Shown here: in pieces, positions 1 to 6,770 of the stretch | Layout of the letters: each line of letters opens with the position of its first letter | Numbering within the stretch: the stretch's first letter is position 1 | Assembly (NCBI RefSeq): GCF_900094575.1 | Contig: NZ_FMAE01000003.1 | Location: forward strand, 372,001 to 436,000 | From: Bradyrhizobium yuanmingense | GTDB taxonomy: Bacteria; Pseudomonadota; Alphaproteobacteria; Rhizobiales; Xanthobacteraceae | Direction: 5' to 3' | DNA length: 64,000 nt | The notes under the pieces: model-generated | The model's database searches: none | Seen by the model: the letters and a program-made list of their open reading frames with translations, nothing else | What the model was told of the DNA's origin: nothing | Program-made: the position numbers and the translations under genes

Positions 1-663
1 GGCGGTGAGGTCGATACCGAGCTGCTTGACGATCGTACGCGCGACTTCGGCAACGGTCACCTTGAGCATGACTTGGTCGCGGCCGCGCACCACGATCGAG
101 TTCACCACCTTGTCGACGCCGCCGGCCAGGCGCGCAGCGAGCTCGTTGGCCTGTTGCGCCTCCATAGGGTTGGCGGCCGTGCCGGACAGGACGATACCGT
201 CGCCCAGGCCGTCGATCTGGATGTCTGAGTTGGGCAGAACCTGCTTCAGTGCGGCCCGCACGCCGTTGAGGTCGCGCTTCACCGCGATGTCGTAGGCCGC
301 GATCTGCTGCCCGGCGGAATCGAAGAACACGATATTGGTCTGGCCGACCGCGGCGCCGATGATATAGGCGCGCTGTGCGGAGCGGACCACCGCATTGGCG
401 ATCTTGGGATCGGCGACCAGCACGTCCTTGATGTCGCGCGGCAGGTCGATCACGACCGACTTGCCGATGCCGAGCGAGAGGAAACGCGCGTTGATCTGGC
501 CGTCCGCCGCGGCCTGCGGCACAGGGCGGTAATCGGCGGCGACCGCCGGGGCGATCGCCGGGTTGAGCGCCAGCGCGAGGGCGGCCGAAAACGACAGGGC
601 GCGGACCAGTGAGGTCCGCATCGTCGCCGAATCTGCCCTGTATTTGATGTCGACTGTCTTCAT
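1..663 (-). CDS. cpaC: Flp/Tad pilus outer-membrane secretin CpaC (RcpA), N-terminal part
   Basis: The gene runs off the left edge of the window, so only the first 221 codons are seen. It begins with a signal peptide (hydrophobic stretch about residues 19-43). A pilus-formation/secretin N-terminal domain follows at about 55-130, containing LPRDIKDVLVADPKIANAVV, and then a BON-like segment at about 131-195 (GDGIVLSGTA). In the family the rest of the protein forms the outer-membrane ring through which the Flp pilus exits. Its ATG overlaps the cpaB stop as ATGA, so the two are translationally coupled. The family and gene order (pilA, cpaA, cpaB, cpaC) are as in Caulobacter. Confidence 0.9.
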   Translation of the reverse strand, partial: MKTVDIKYRADSATMRTSLVRALSFSAALALALNPAIAPAVAADYRPVPQAAADGQINARFLSLGIGKSVVIDLPRDIKDVLVADPKIANAVVRSAQRAYIIGAAVGQTNIVFFDSAGQQIAAYDIAVKRDLNGVRAALKQVLPNSDIQIDGLGDGIVLSGTAANPMEAQQANELAARLAGGVDKVVNSIVVRGRDQVMLKVTVAEVARTIVKQLGIDLTA

Positions 664-1466
664 CGTGCCTTAGCCGTCTGACTTGGAATGCCGTAGCGAA
701 TGATTGAGACACCGTCGCGCTTCTGCGCGGAGTCATCGAGCGTGATCTCGCTCATCTTGACGTCGACGATGCTGCGCAGCGCTAGCGACAGCGTGCCGCT
801 CTGACGAGCCGCGGAGAGCGTTGCGGTCTGCGCGGGATTGAGCTCGAGGGTGACGGTCTTGCCGATCACCGCGTTCTGCCCGTCCTTCTCCTTGGGTGCC
901 TGGTCGATGGCCAGGACCCGGATATTGGCCAGGATGATCTCGGAGGTGACGATGTCGGGAGCGCCGCTGCTCTGATCCGGGTTCTTGAGCCGGCGGGTGA
1001 GCAGGACGTCGACGCGGTCGTTGGGCAGGATGAAGCCGCCCGCGCCGGTCTCCGGCGAGATCTCGGTCGAGATCGCCCGCATGCCGGTGGGCAGGATTGC
1101 CGCCATGAAGCCGGAACCTTCGGCCTTGACCAGCTTCTGGTCGCGGATCGGCTCACCCTGGATGAAAGGCGCGCGCGCGATCGAGCCGGTCACCTGGGTC
1201 GCACCGTCGGGGCGCTCGTTGCGTCGGATGAAGGTGGCGCTGGCGGTCGCGGTCGGCCAGGTCTGCCATTGCACGTCTTCGGGCTTCACAGTCTGGCCGA
1301 GGCCGATATCGTTCTTGGCCACAAGGACGTCGACGGTCGGCAGCTGCGCGACCGGAACCGGAGGCGGCGCAGAATTGTCGGAGCCGCTCGCCAGGTACGC
1401 GGCGACGCCGCCGGCGCAGATGGCGACCGTCAGGACGACAATGCGTGCCCTATTCATACGCTTCAA
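660..1466 (-). CDS. cpaB: Flp pilus assembly protein CpaB (RcpC)
   Basis: A 268-residue protein with one N-terminal membrane segment (about residues 9-28). A SAF-type domain follows at about 46-107 (VDVLVAKNDIGLGQTVKPED), then the RcpC/CpaB domain (GMRAISTEISPETGAGGFILPNDRVDVLLTRR region, about 128-160). In the Tad system CpaB is a periplasmic partner of the CpaC secretin. It is preceded by a 120-bp gap with a hairpin and a CtrA-like half-site, so it may have its own promoter besides read-through from pilA and cpaA. The downstream cpaC overlaps it by 4 bp. Confidence 0.93.
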   Translation of the reverse strand: MKRMNRARIVVLTVAICAGGVAAYLASGSDNSAPPPVPVAQLPTVDVLVAKNDIGLGQTVKPEDVQWQTWPTATASATFIRRNERPDGATQVTGSIARAPFIQGEPIRDQKLVKAEGSGFMAAILPTGMRAISTEISPETGAGGFILPNDRVDVLLTRRLKNPDQSSGAPDIVTSEIILANIRVLAIDQAPKEKDGQNAVIGKTVTLELNPAQTATLSAARQSGTLSLALRSIVDVKMSEITLDDSAQKRDGVSIIRYGIPSQTAKAR

Positions 1467-1533
1467 CTTTCCAACAATACGCCGCGACGCTGCCGCCGCC
1501 GTGATCGGCAGTTGACCAGCTATTCGTCAAAGC

Positions 1534-1541
1534 ATGGTTAA
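1534..1541 (-). promoter_or_regulatory. CtrA-like half-site TTAACCAT upstream of cpaB
   Basis: On the minus strand the octamer TTAACCAT sits about 70 bp upstream of the cpaB start. This 8-mer is a reported form of the CtrA recognition sequence in alphaproteobacteria. An isolated half-site in one gap is weak evidence; it gains weight because two longer CtrA-type boxes precede the other pilus units in this window. Confidence 0.35.
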
Positions 1542-1563
1542 TGAGGCGTATCTAAATCGCCTT

Positions 1564-1587
1564 AACGCCGGGTTTACCCGGGGCGTT
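1564..1587. other. Hairpin at the cpaA 3' end
   Basis: An inverted repeat with arms AACGCC/GGCGTT and inner GGG/CCC closes over a TTTA loop and runs into the cpaA stop codon. No clear T-run follows on the minus strand, so it may be a partial terminator or an mRNA 3'-end stabiliser between cpaA and cpaB. Confidence 0.35.
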
Positions 1588-2111
1588 CAGCGCAGCGCGA
1601 GGCGAGCGAGGTCGATCGCCTTCACCCATTCGGTCTCCGGGTAGACCATCAGCGCGCTCAGCGCGAGCGCGATGCCGTAGGGAATGCCGCTCTCCTTGGC
1701 GTGCAGCCGTGCGAGCCAGGCCTGTCCTGCCAGCCCGTAAGGCAGCGGCCACTGCCGGAACTGCAGCAGGAGCAGCGTCAGCGCGCCGCCGAACAGCGAG
1801 GCGTAGAGCAGGAAGTTCATCAGATGTGGGAAGCCGAACCAGAGCGCGACGGAGGCCGCGACCTTGGCGTCGCCGCCGCCCACCCAGCCCATGGCGAAGC
1901 AGGTGAAGGCCACGACCAGAACGAGCGCACCGGCGCCGACATGACTCAGCATCTCGTAAGGTGCCATGCCCCCGGCGAGGGCGAGCGCGAAGAAGCCCGC
2001 CACCAGCGCCAGCGATACGCGGTTCGAGATCGTCATCGTGAAGAGATCGCTCGCGGCGGCGAACGCCATCAGGGCCGGGAAGAGCAGAAGGCGCGCAAGG
2101 TCGAGAATCAT
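1587..2111 (-). CDS. cpaA: Prepilin peptidase CpaA (TadV-type, A24 family)
   Basis: A 174-residue polytopic membrane protein and aspartic protease that cleaves the short leader of Flp prepilin at the cytoplasmic face of the inner membrane. The two catalytic aspartates of A24 peptidases are visible: Asp22 in the AASDLFTMTI segment near the first membrane helix, and Asp81 in the GGGDAK motif. The length fits the short TadV/CpaA class, which lacks the methyltransferase domain of PilD. It lies between pilA (its likely substrate) and cpaB, in the canonical order. Confidence 0.92.
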   Translation of the reverse strand: MILDLARLLLFPALMAFAAASDLFTMTISNRVSLALVAGFFALALAGGMAPYEMLSHVGAGALVLVVAFTCFAMGWVGGGDAKVAASVALWFGFPHLMNFLLYASLFGGALTLLLLQFRQWPLPYGLAGQAWLARLHAKESGIPYGIALALSALMVYPETEWVKAIDLARLALR

Positions 2112-2233
2112 GGGCTGCGTCTTGAGGCCTGGGTTTGTCGCGGGAGCTGCTTCGGGCGATGCTAGCGCGCGATGCTAAACAAACCGACAACGGAGGCACG
2201 GGCGCGCCGGCGCCTCGGCCGACGAACGCGCTT

Positions 2234-2380
2234 TCACCAGAAGCTGGCAATACGTGCGGCGAGCGCGACCGTCGCAACCAGCAGCGCAAGGCAGATCCAA
2301 TAGACCGACGAGCCGGCCTGCGCCGCTTCCGCCTCGTGGGCCGCGACCGCGGCATCGGTTCTGAACTCGTGCAACGCCAC
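2234..2380 (-). CDS. Small single-pass membrane protein between pilA and cpaA
   Basis: A 48-residue open frame read from a GTG at 2378-2380 (TTG at 2372-2374 is an alternative) to TGA at 2234. The N-terminal half is acidic and rich in Ala and Glu (FRTDAAVAAHEAEAAQAG). The C-terminal half is a single hydrophobic helix (VYWICLALLVATVALAARI) ending in ASFW. An in-frame stop lies just upstream, so it cannot be much longer. No strong ribosome-binding site is visible, so it may be translated weakly or not at all. Its place inside the pilus transcription unit suggests a link to pilus biogenesis, but I know no function for it. Confidence 0.45.
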   Translation of the reverse strand: MALHEFRTDAAVAAHEAEAAQAGSSVYWICLALLVATVALAARIASFW

Positions 2381-2409
2381 TGGAACTCGCCGTCTTCAGA
2401 AAAACAAAC

Positions 2410-2430
2410 GCCCCGGAGGTCCGGGGCTTT
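2410..2430 (-). terminator. Rho-independent terminator after pilA
   Basis: An 8-bp perfect stem, GCCCCGGA (2410-2417) against TCCGGGGC (2420-2427), is flanked by A-rich sequence on one side and TTTT on the other. Read on the minus strand it follows the pilA stop by about 22 bp and is followed by GTTTGTTTT. It would end most pilA transcripts and let pilin outnumber the downstream assembly proteins. Confidence 0.65.
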
Positions 2431-2451
2431 TGCCGTCGTTCGTGGACCCGC

Positions 2452-2616
2452 TTACTTCAGCGAGGTGCTGATCGAGCTGAACTTGGCGTTCAGCGTGGTG
2501 CCGAGATTGTTGACGACGGTGATGATGGCCAGCGCGATGCCGGCGGCGATCAGGCCGTATTCGATGGCGGTGGCGCCGGATTCATCCTTCGCGAAACGCG
2601 CAATCAAGTTCTTCAT
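2452..2616 (-). CDS. pilA: Flp family type IVb pilin
   Basis: A 54-residue major pilin precursor. The start at 2616 (MKNLIARF) has a GGAG box 8-9 bp upstream and gives the short leader typical of Flp pilins; a longer upstream open frame is not needed. The processing motif is visible as DESG^ATAIEYGLIA, with cleavage expected after Gly14 and Glu/Tyr at positions 5 and 6 of the mature protein, the Flp signature. The remainder is a hydrophobic assembly helix plus a short polar tail (about residues 42-54). It is first in the pilA-cpaA-cpaB-cpaC cluster and is followed by a strong terminator. Confidence 0.95.
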   Translation of the reverse strand: MKNLIARFAKDESGATAIEYGLIAAGIALAIITVVNNLGTTLNAKFSSISTSLK

Positions 2617-2888
2617 GAACAAAACTCCGTCTGGGTGGGGACCGCCTCGTTCGGCGCTGTCGTTGACGCGACGACCATGAGAGCCGAGCTCTTTCGGGAG
2701 AGTTAATTCGACCGGGTAATCCCACGTCCGGCGCGATGCTTTTGCCCAGAGTGAATTTCGCCTTAAGACGGCACCTGCAAATTCGTTGCGGTTCCGGATG
2801 CGCCGCCAACGCGGCGCGTGCTTCACCCTCCCTTAAATTTCGCGGAGTAGGCCTTGAGCTACAGCGGAATTCGCGGAGAGAGGCGACG

Positions 2889-3716
2889 ATGTCGAGCCTG
2901 CCCATGCAAGTCGCCTTGATGTTCGGCGAGACCATCGTCAAGGTGATCCCGGTCACCTTCGTGCTCGCGGCGGTGTTCACCGTGCTGGAGCATTTCTGGG
3001 CTTGCAATCCCGGTGCGCCGTGGTGGCGCAAGCGGGAGATCGTCACCGACATCTGCTACTGGTTCTTCGTCCCGGTGTTCGCCCGCACCATGCGGATCGG
3101 GCTGCTGGTCGTCGGCGCCAGCGTCGTCTTCAACATCCACGACGCCGACGAGCTCATGGCCTTTTACGACAATGGCCACGGTCCGCTGGCGCAGCTGCCG
3201 CTGTGGCTGCAGGCCGTGCTGTTCCTGGTGCTGTCCGATTTCATGCTGTACTGGCTGCATCGGCTTTTCCACGACGGCGGCTTCTGGAAATATCACGCCA
3301 TCCATCATTCGTCGGAGGAGATCGGCTGGATCTCCGCGGCGCGCTTCCATCCGGTCAATCTCTTGCTCGGGACGATCAGCGTCGACGTCGTGCTGCTGAT
3401 GGCAGGCATCTCCCCGAACGTCATGGTCTGGGTCGGCCCGTTCACCACCTTCCACTCGGCCTTTGTGCACGCCAACCTGAACTGGACTTTCGGACCGTTC
3501 AAATACGTGCTGGCGACGCCGGTCTTCCATCGCTGGCACCACACCTCGCTCGAAGAGGGCGGCGACACCAATTTCGCCGGAACGTTCCCGATCTGGGACG
3601 TGCTGTTCGGCACCTTCCGCATGCCGGAGGGCAGGCTGCCACAGGATTACGGCAAGGACGAAGCGGCCATGCCCAAGGAGATCGGGGGCCAGCTCGCCTA
3701 TCCGTTCCGGCACTAA
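2889..3716 (+). CDS. Fatty acid hydroxylase/sterol desaturase superfamily membrane protein
   Basis: A 275-residue integral membrane protein of the di-iron fatty acid hydroxylase superfamily. Three histidine clusters are visible: HRLFH (124-128), HAIHH (136-140) and HRWHH (214-218), plus FHPVN near 153. At least four hydrophobic segments surround them. ATG 2889 follows a purine-rich AGAGAGGCGA and begins just before the first membrane segment; an upstream in-frame extension to 2736 is unlikely because it would cross the divergent pilA promoter region. The substrate cannot be told from sequence; a lipid is likely. It interrupts the two halves of the pilus locus. Confidence 0.85.
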   Translation: MSSLPMQVALMFGETIVKVIPVTFVLAAVFTVLEHFWACNPGAPWWRKREIVTDICYWFFVPVFARTMRIGLLVVGASVVFNIHDADELMAFYDNGHGPLAQLPLWLQAVLFLVLSDFMLYWLHRLFHDGGFWKYHAIHHSSEEIGWISAARFHPVNLLLGTISVDVVLLMAGISPNVMVWVGPFTTFHSAFVHANLNWTFGPFKYVLATPVFHRWHHTSLEEGGDTNFAGTFPIWDVLFGTFRMPEGRLPQDYGKDEAAMPKEIGGQLAYPFRH

Positions 3717-3816
3717 AGCATAATCCGAAAAAGTGCGAAGCAGTTTTCCGGAAAGATCATGCGTAAACAACAACCTAAAGCGCGATGACGATTCATCCAA
3801 AACTCATCGCGCTTTA
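3717..3816. repeat. Rhizobial-type intergenic repeat with 13-bp hairpin
   Basis: The first part (about 3728-3762) reads as an imperfect palindrome built on CCGAAAAAGTG and TTTTCCGGAAAG. It is followed by a perfect 13-bp inverted repeat, TAAAGCGCGATGA (3776-3788) and TCATCGCGCTTTA (3804-3816). Similar paired modules are, from memory, widespread in rhizobial intergenic DNA. It lies 3' of the hydroxylase gene and may end its transcript. Confidence 0.6.
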
Positions 3817-3883
3817 GAGGGCAGGCCCCGCAAATGTCCGTCCGTTCAAACAATACTCGGCGAGTTTGCGGAACGTTCACGAA

Positions 3884-3899
3884 TTAAAGGCAGGTTAGC
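3884..3899 (+). promoter_or_regulatory. CtrA-like box upstream of the secretin N-domain gene
   Basis: TTAA, seven bases, then TTAGC: one mismatch from the CtrA consensus TTAA-N7-TTAAC. It lies 69 bp upstream of the start at 3968, a plausible place for a promoter-linked site. Confidence 0.45.
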
Positions 3900-3967
3900 C
3901 GGGTCGGGCACCGGCTCCGCTGTATTCGGTCGCTTCTGCCGGTCTGTGACGTCCCGGGGGTAAGAGT

Positions 3968-4471
3968 ATGCGTAAAGAAATGCTGCGCCGTCATGTGCGC
4001 GTCTGTGTTCTGGTTGCCGCTGCGGTGCTGGCCTCGCCGGCCGCCAGCCTTGCCGAGCCCGTCGCCGATACCATCGCCGTCAATGTCGACCAGGCCAAGC
4101 TGGTGCGGCTGCCCGGCAAGGTGGCGACCATCGTGGTCGGCAATCCCCTGATCGCCGACGTCACGCTCCAGCCCGGCGGCATGATCGTCGTGACCGGAAA
4201 GGGCTACGGGGCCACCAACTTCATCGCGCTCGACCGCGGCGGCGAGATTCTGGTGGACCGCCAGATCCAGGTCGAAGGTCCGAGCGACCGGCTCGTCACC
4301 GTCTATCGCGGGGTCGAGCGGGAGTCCTACAGTTGCGTGCCGCTTTGCCAGCGCCGCGTGACGCTCGGCGACAGCGACACCTATTTCAACAACGCGATGA
4401 GCCAGGCCGGTACGCTGAGCAGCAGCGCCAGCGGAGGTGCGGGTGCCGGCGCGGCTGCCAAGCCAAACTAG
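3968..4471 (+). CDS. Stand-alone pilus-formation (secretin N-terminal domain) protein
   Basis: A 167-residue secreted protein. The signal peptide covers about residues 1-29 (VCVLVAAAVLASPAASLAEP), then a single T2SS/T3SS pilus N-terminal domain at about 33-105 (VRLPGKVATIVVGNPLIADV). The domain matches in style the first domain of CpaC in this window, but here there is no secretin barrel. The tail carries a Cys pair (CVPLC, about 122-126) and a Gly/Ser/Ala-rich end. The GGGGGTAAG box precedes ATG 3968. Together with the two downstream Tad-type genes it probably acts in the periplasm in pilus assembly; this is inference. Confidence 0.8.
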   Translation: MRKEMLRRHVRVCVLVAAAVLASPAASLAEPVADTIAVNVDQAKLVRLPGKVATIVVGNPLIADVTLQPGGMIVVTGKGYGATNFIALDRGGEILVDRQIQVEGPSDRLVTVYRGVERESYSCVPLCQRRVTLGDSDTYFNNAMSQAGTLSSSASGGAGAGAAAKPN

Positions 4472-4561
4472 CCCACGGGCGGGCCTCGATCCCGCCAAGC
4501 CGCTCGATTCGAGGGCGGCACCTCGTTGCATGCCGTGCTTCCTCCCGCTTGCGGGCGCTGG

Positions 4562-4577
4562 TTAACGCGGTGTTAAC
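4562..4577 (+). promoter_or_regulatory. Full-consensus CtrA box upstream of the TadE-like gene
   Basis: TTAACGCGGTGTTAAC is an exact match to TTAA-N7-TTAAC, the full CtrA binding consensus, 100 bp upstream of the ATG at 4677. It suggests cell-cycle control of the tadE/tadG-like pair, as known for pilus genes in Caulobacter. Confidence 0.6.
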
Positions 4578-4676
4578 GGCGCGGTCCGCCGGAAGCGGAT
4601 CGTCTGAAACACTTAGACAATCAGTTTCCGCTATTGAACGGGCAGATGATCGCCGGCCGCTGGGGAATTTGACGAG

Positions 4677-5258
4677 ATGCCATCGCCTGCACCTACGAGG
4701 TTCACGCTCCGGAAAGCGCTGCTCCGGTTTCGCGGCAACCGCCGCGGCTCCGCAGCCGTCGAATTTGCGCTGGTCGCACCGATGTTCTTCGCGCTGCTGT
4801 TCGCGATCCTCGAGACGGCGCTCATGTTCTTCTCCAGCCAGGTGCTCGAGACCATCGCGCAGGACTCCGCGCGCGCGATTCTAACCGGCCAGGCTCAGGC
4901 GCAGGGCGGCTCGGTGGCGGCCTGCCAGTCCGCGCCCAACACAGTCGCTGCATGCGATCAGACGACGTTCAAGACCTTCGTCTGCAGCAAGATTCCGGCG
5001 CTGTTCGATTGCAGCAAGCTGTACGTCGACGTCGTCAGCACCAGCTCGTTCGGGACGCTCAGCCTCACCAATTTCGGCAATTCCTGCACCTTCAATCCCT
5101 CCGGGATGCAGTACAGTGCCGGAAGCTCCGGTCAGGTCGTCGTGGTGCGCCTGTTCTATCAATGGCCGCTCATCGTCACCGGCCTCGGCTACAACGCGGG
5201 ATGCAGCAACAAGCGGCTGATGGTGGCGACGGTGGCGTTCAAGAACGAACCCTTCTGA
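4677..5258 (+). CDS. TadE-family pilus assembly protein (pseudopilin-like)
   Basis: A 193-residue protein with a basic N-terminus (about 1-23) and the TadE-like motif RRGSAAVEFALVAP at 22-35. One membrane helix follows at about 30-54 and then a periplasmic part with several cysteines, possibly disulfide-bonded. TadE proteins are minor pseudopilins processed by the same prepilin peptidase as the Flp pilin; the Gly-Ser-Ala-Ala-Val-Glu-Phe context fits a cleavage site. It has a full CtrA box 100 bp upstream and lies 5 bp before the TadG-like gene, so the two are surely co-transcribed. Confidence 0.87.
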   Translation: MPSPAPTRFTLRKALLRFRGNRRGSAAVEFALVAPMFFALLFAILETALMFFSSQVLETIAQDSARAILTGQAQAQGGSVAACQSAPNTVAACDQTTFKTFVCSKIPALFDCSKLYVDVVSTSSFGTLSLTNFGNSCTFNPSGMQYSAGSSGQVVVVRLFYQWPLIVTGLGYNAGCSNKRLMVATVAFKNEPF

Positions 5259-5263
5259 GGCAG

Positions 5264-5896
5264 ATGGATCTGGGCGGACCGATGCGGGCGATTGCGAACA
5301 TCTGGAGGAATGCACGCGGCTCCGTGCGCGGCTTCGTCGCCGACAAGCGCGCGCTGGCGGCGACCGAATTCGCGATCATCGTACCGCTGATGCTGGTGAT
5401 GTTCTTCGGCACTGTCGAATTTTCGTCCGCCGTGGCGATCGACCGCAAAATCACGTTGATCGCGCGGACATTGTCCGATTTGACCTCGCAGTCGACCACG
5501 CTCAACGATGCCAGCATGAAGGATACGTTCACGGCAAGCATCTCCGTCGTCATGCCTTACGACGCTGCGCTCGTGAAGGGCACGATCTCCCAGATCTACA
5601 TCGACGCCAACAGCATCGCCAAGGTCCAGTGGAGCAGGGCCGGCACGATTGCGAGCGGCGCGACGCAAGCCACGCTTGCGACCTCGGCTCGGAACGCCGG
5701 CGACACGGTCACCACGATGATTCCCCCGGCACTCTTGATTCCGTCGAGCTATCTCATCCTGAGCGAAGCCAACTACACTTACACGCCCACCATCGGCTAC
5801 GTGTTGAAGTCGAGCGTAACCCTGAGCGATCTCTCCTACACGCGGCCGCGTCAGGTCACCTGCGTGCCCTACAACAACGTGCCGTCGACGTGTTGA
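5264..5896 (+). CDS. TadE/TadG-like pilus assembly protein
   Basis: A 210-residue protein with the same plan as its upstream neighbour: a basic N-terminus, ALAATEFAIIVPL at about 30-42, one membrane helix to about residue 58, and an extracytoplasmic domain with a CxxYNNVPSTC end that may form a disulfide. ATG 5264 is only 5 bp after the preceding stop; ATG 5282 (MRAIANIW) is a possible alternative with a GGGCGG upstream. It is shorter than classical TadG, so I call it TadE/G-like. A strong bidirectional terminator follows. Confidence 0.85.
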   Translation: MDLGGPMRAIANIWRNARGSVRGFVADKRALAATEFAIIVPLMLVMFFGTVEFSSAVAIDRKITLIARTLSDLTSQSTTLNDASMKDTFTASISVVMPYDAALVKGTISQIYIDANSIAKVQWSRAGTIASGATQATLATSARNAGDTVTTMIPPALLIPSSYLILSEANYTYTPTIGYVLKSSVTLSDLSYTRPRQVTCVPYNNVPSTC

Positions 5897-5920
5897 GATC
5901 TGTCAGCCGCCCGTGACATG

Positions 5921-5951
5921 AAAAAGGCCGTGCGTTGCGCACGGCCTTTTT
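5921..5951. terminator. Bidirectional Rho-independent terminator
   Basis: A 14-bp perfect stem, AAAAAGGCCGTGCG (5921-5934) against CGCACGGCCTTTTT (5938-5951), closes on a 3-base loop. The T-run on either strand suits both the TadG-like gene (plus) and the convergent cold-shock gene (minus). Confidence 0.88.
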
Positions 5952-5987
5952 GCTTTGGCTCGGTGATCGGGCCGGCGCCCGGCGGGC

Positions 5988-6200
5988 TCAGCCCGCAGCG
6001 CGCAGGTTGTCCGCCGCCGACTTGCCGGAACGGCGGTCGGCCACGATCTCGTAGGAGATCTTCTGGCCCTCGCGGAGCGAGCCGAGGCCGGCGCGCTCCA
6101 CGGCGCTGATGTGAACGAACACGTCCTGGCCGCCATCGTCGGGCTGAATGAAGCCATAGCCCTTGGTTGCGTTAAACCACTTCACGGTTCCCATGCTCAC
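5988..6200 (-). CDS. Cold-shock domain protein (CspA family)
   Basis: A 70-residue single cold-shock domain protein that binds single-stranded RNA and DNA and melts RNA structure. Both RNA-binding motifs are intact: KGYGFI (13-18, RNP1) and DVFVHI (26-31, RNP2), with the conserved start GTVKWFN. The start is GTG at 6198-6200 with a GAGAGGGA box; ATG at 6192-6194 (MGTVKW) is equally possible. It is a neighbour of IF-1 and a DEAD-box helicase, all on the minus strand and all RNA-related. The usual family length is 65-70 residues, so it is complete. Confidence 0.95.
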   Translation of the reverse strand: MSMGTVKWFNATKGYGFIQPDDGGQDVFVHISAVERAGLGSLREGQKISYEIVADRRSGKSAADNLRAAG

Positions 6201-6394
6201 GGGGGTAGTCCCTCTCAGATAACACTATGTCGGAGCCCGCTCGCGCGGGCAGGGTTAGATCGAATTTCTGGAAGGGTCGTCAGCGGGTCTGAACCGGCTG
6301 TACCGGTGGATGCCAATGTCGTCCGGCCGAAAATCGATTAATTCATTTTATCGGAAGCAACGGTTCGAAACAATCCGGACGCGCACGATTTTTT

Positions 6395-6421
6395 GATCCG
6401 CCGTGATGTCAACGGCGGATC
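6395..6421. other. 10-bp hairpin between infA and the cold-shock gene
   Basis: GATCCGCCGT (6395-6404) pairs with ACGGCGGATC (6412-6421) around a 7-base loop. A run of six T/A lies next to the 6395 arm, on the wrong side for a standard terminator of the minus-strand genes. It starts about 39 bp downstream of the infA stop and may protect the 3' end or attenuate transcription. Confidence 0.45.
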
Positions 6422-6459
6422 ACCTAACAGATCGGAATTCGAACCCGCGCCGCAGCCGA

Positions 6460-6747
6460 CTAGCGGCGGCGGAATTGGCCGCCGCGCTGTCCGGGACGGG
6501 GCGGTCCGCCCGGCGTGCTGGGACGTTCGTCCTTGTGGCGGAAAATCAGCCGGCCCTTCTCGAGGTCATAGGGCGACATCTCCACGGTCACGCGGTCGCC
6601 CGCGAGCGTCTTGATGCGGTTCTTCTTCATCTTGCCGGCGGTATAGGCAACGATCTCGTGTCCGGCGTCGAGCTGCACGCGGTAGCGGGCATCGGGGAGG
6701 ATTTCGGTGACCAGTCCTTCGAACTGGATCAGCTCTTCCTTAGCCAT
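6460..6747 (-). CDS. infA: Translation initiation factor IF-1
   Basis: A 95-residue S1-like OB-fold protein that binds the A-site of the 30S subunit during initiation. The core (about 1-72) shows the family pattern [13 protein letters not shown], ending with [17 protein letters not shown] Gly/Pro/Arg-rich tail of about 20 residues extends it beyond the 72 residues of E. coli IF-1. A GGAG box lies 7 bp before the ATG. It could be one of two infA copies in the genome; that cannot be told here. It lies 23 bp from the helicase gene upstream on the same strand, so the two are probably co-transcribed. Confidence 0.93.
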   Translation of the reverse strand: MAKEELIQFEGLVTEILPDARYRVQLDAGHEIVAYTAGKMKKNRIKTLAGDRVTVEMSPYDLEKGRLIFRHKDERPSTPGGPPRPGQRGGQFRRR

Positions 6748-6770
6748 TGATATCTCCAGGTCGTGGACGG

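Noticed and set aside
2736..2888. N-terminal extension of the fatty acid hydroxylase-like gene to 2736
   Set aside because: It would overlap the divergent pilA control region and adds residues not expected before the first membrane helix; ATG 2889 has a purine-rich site.
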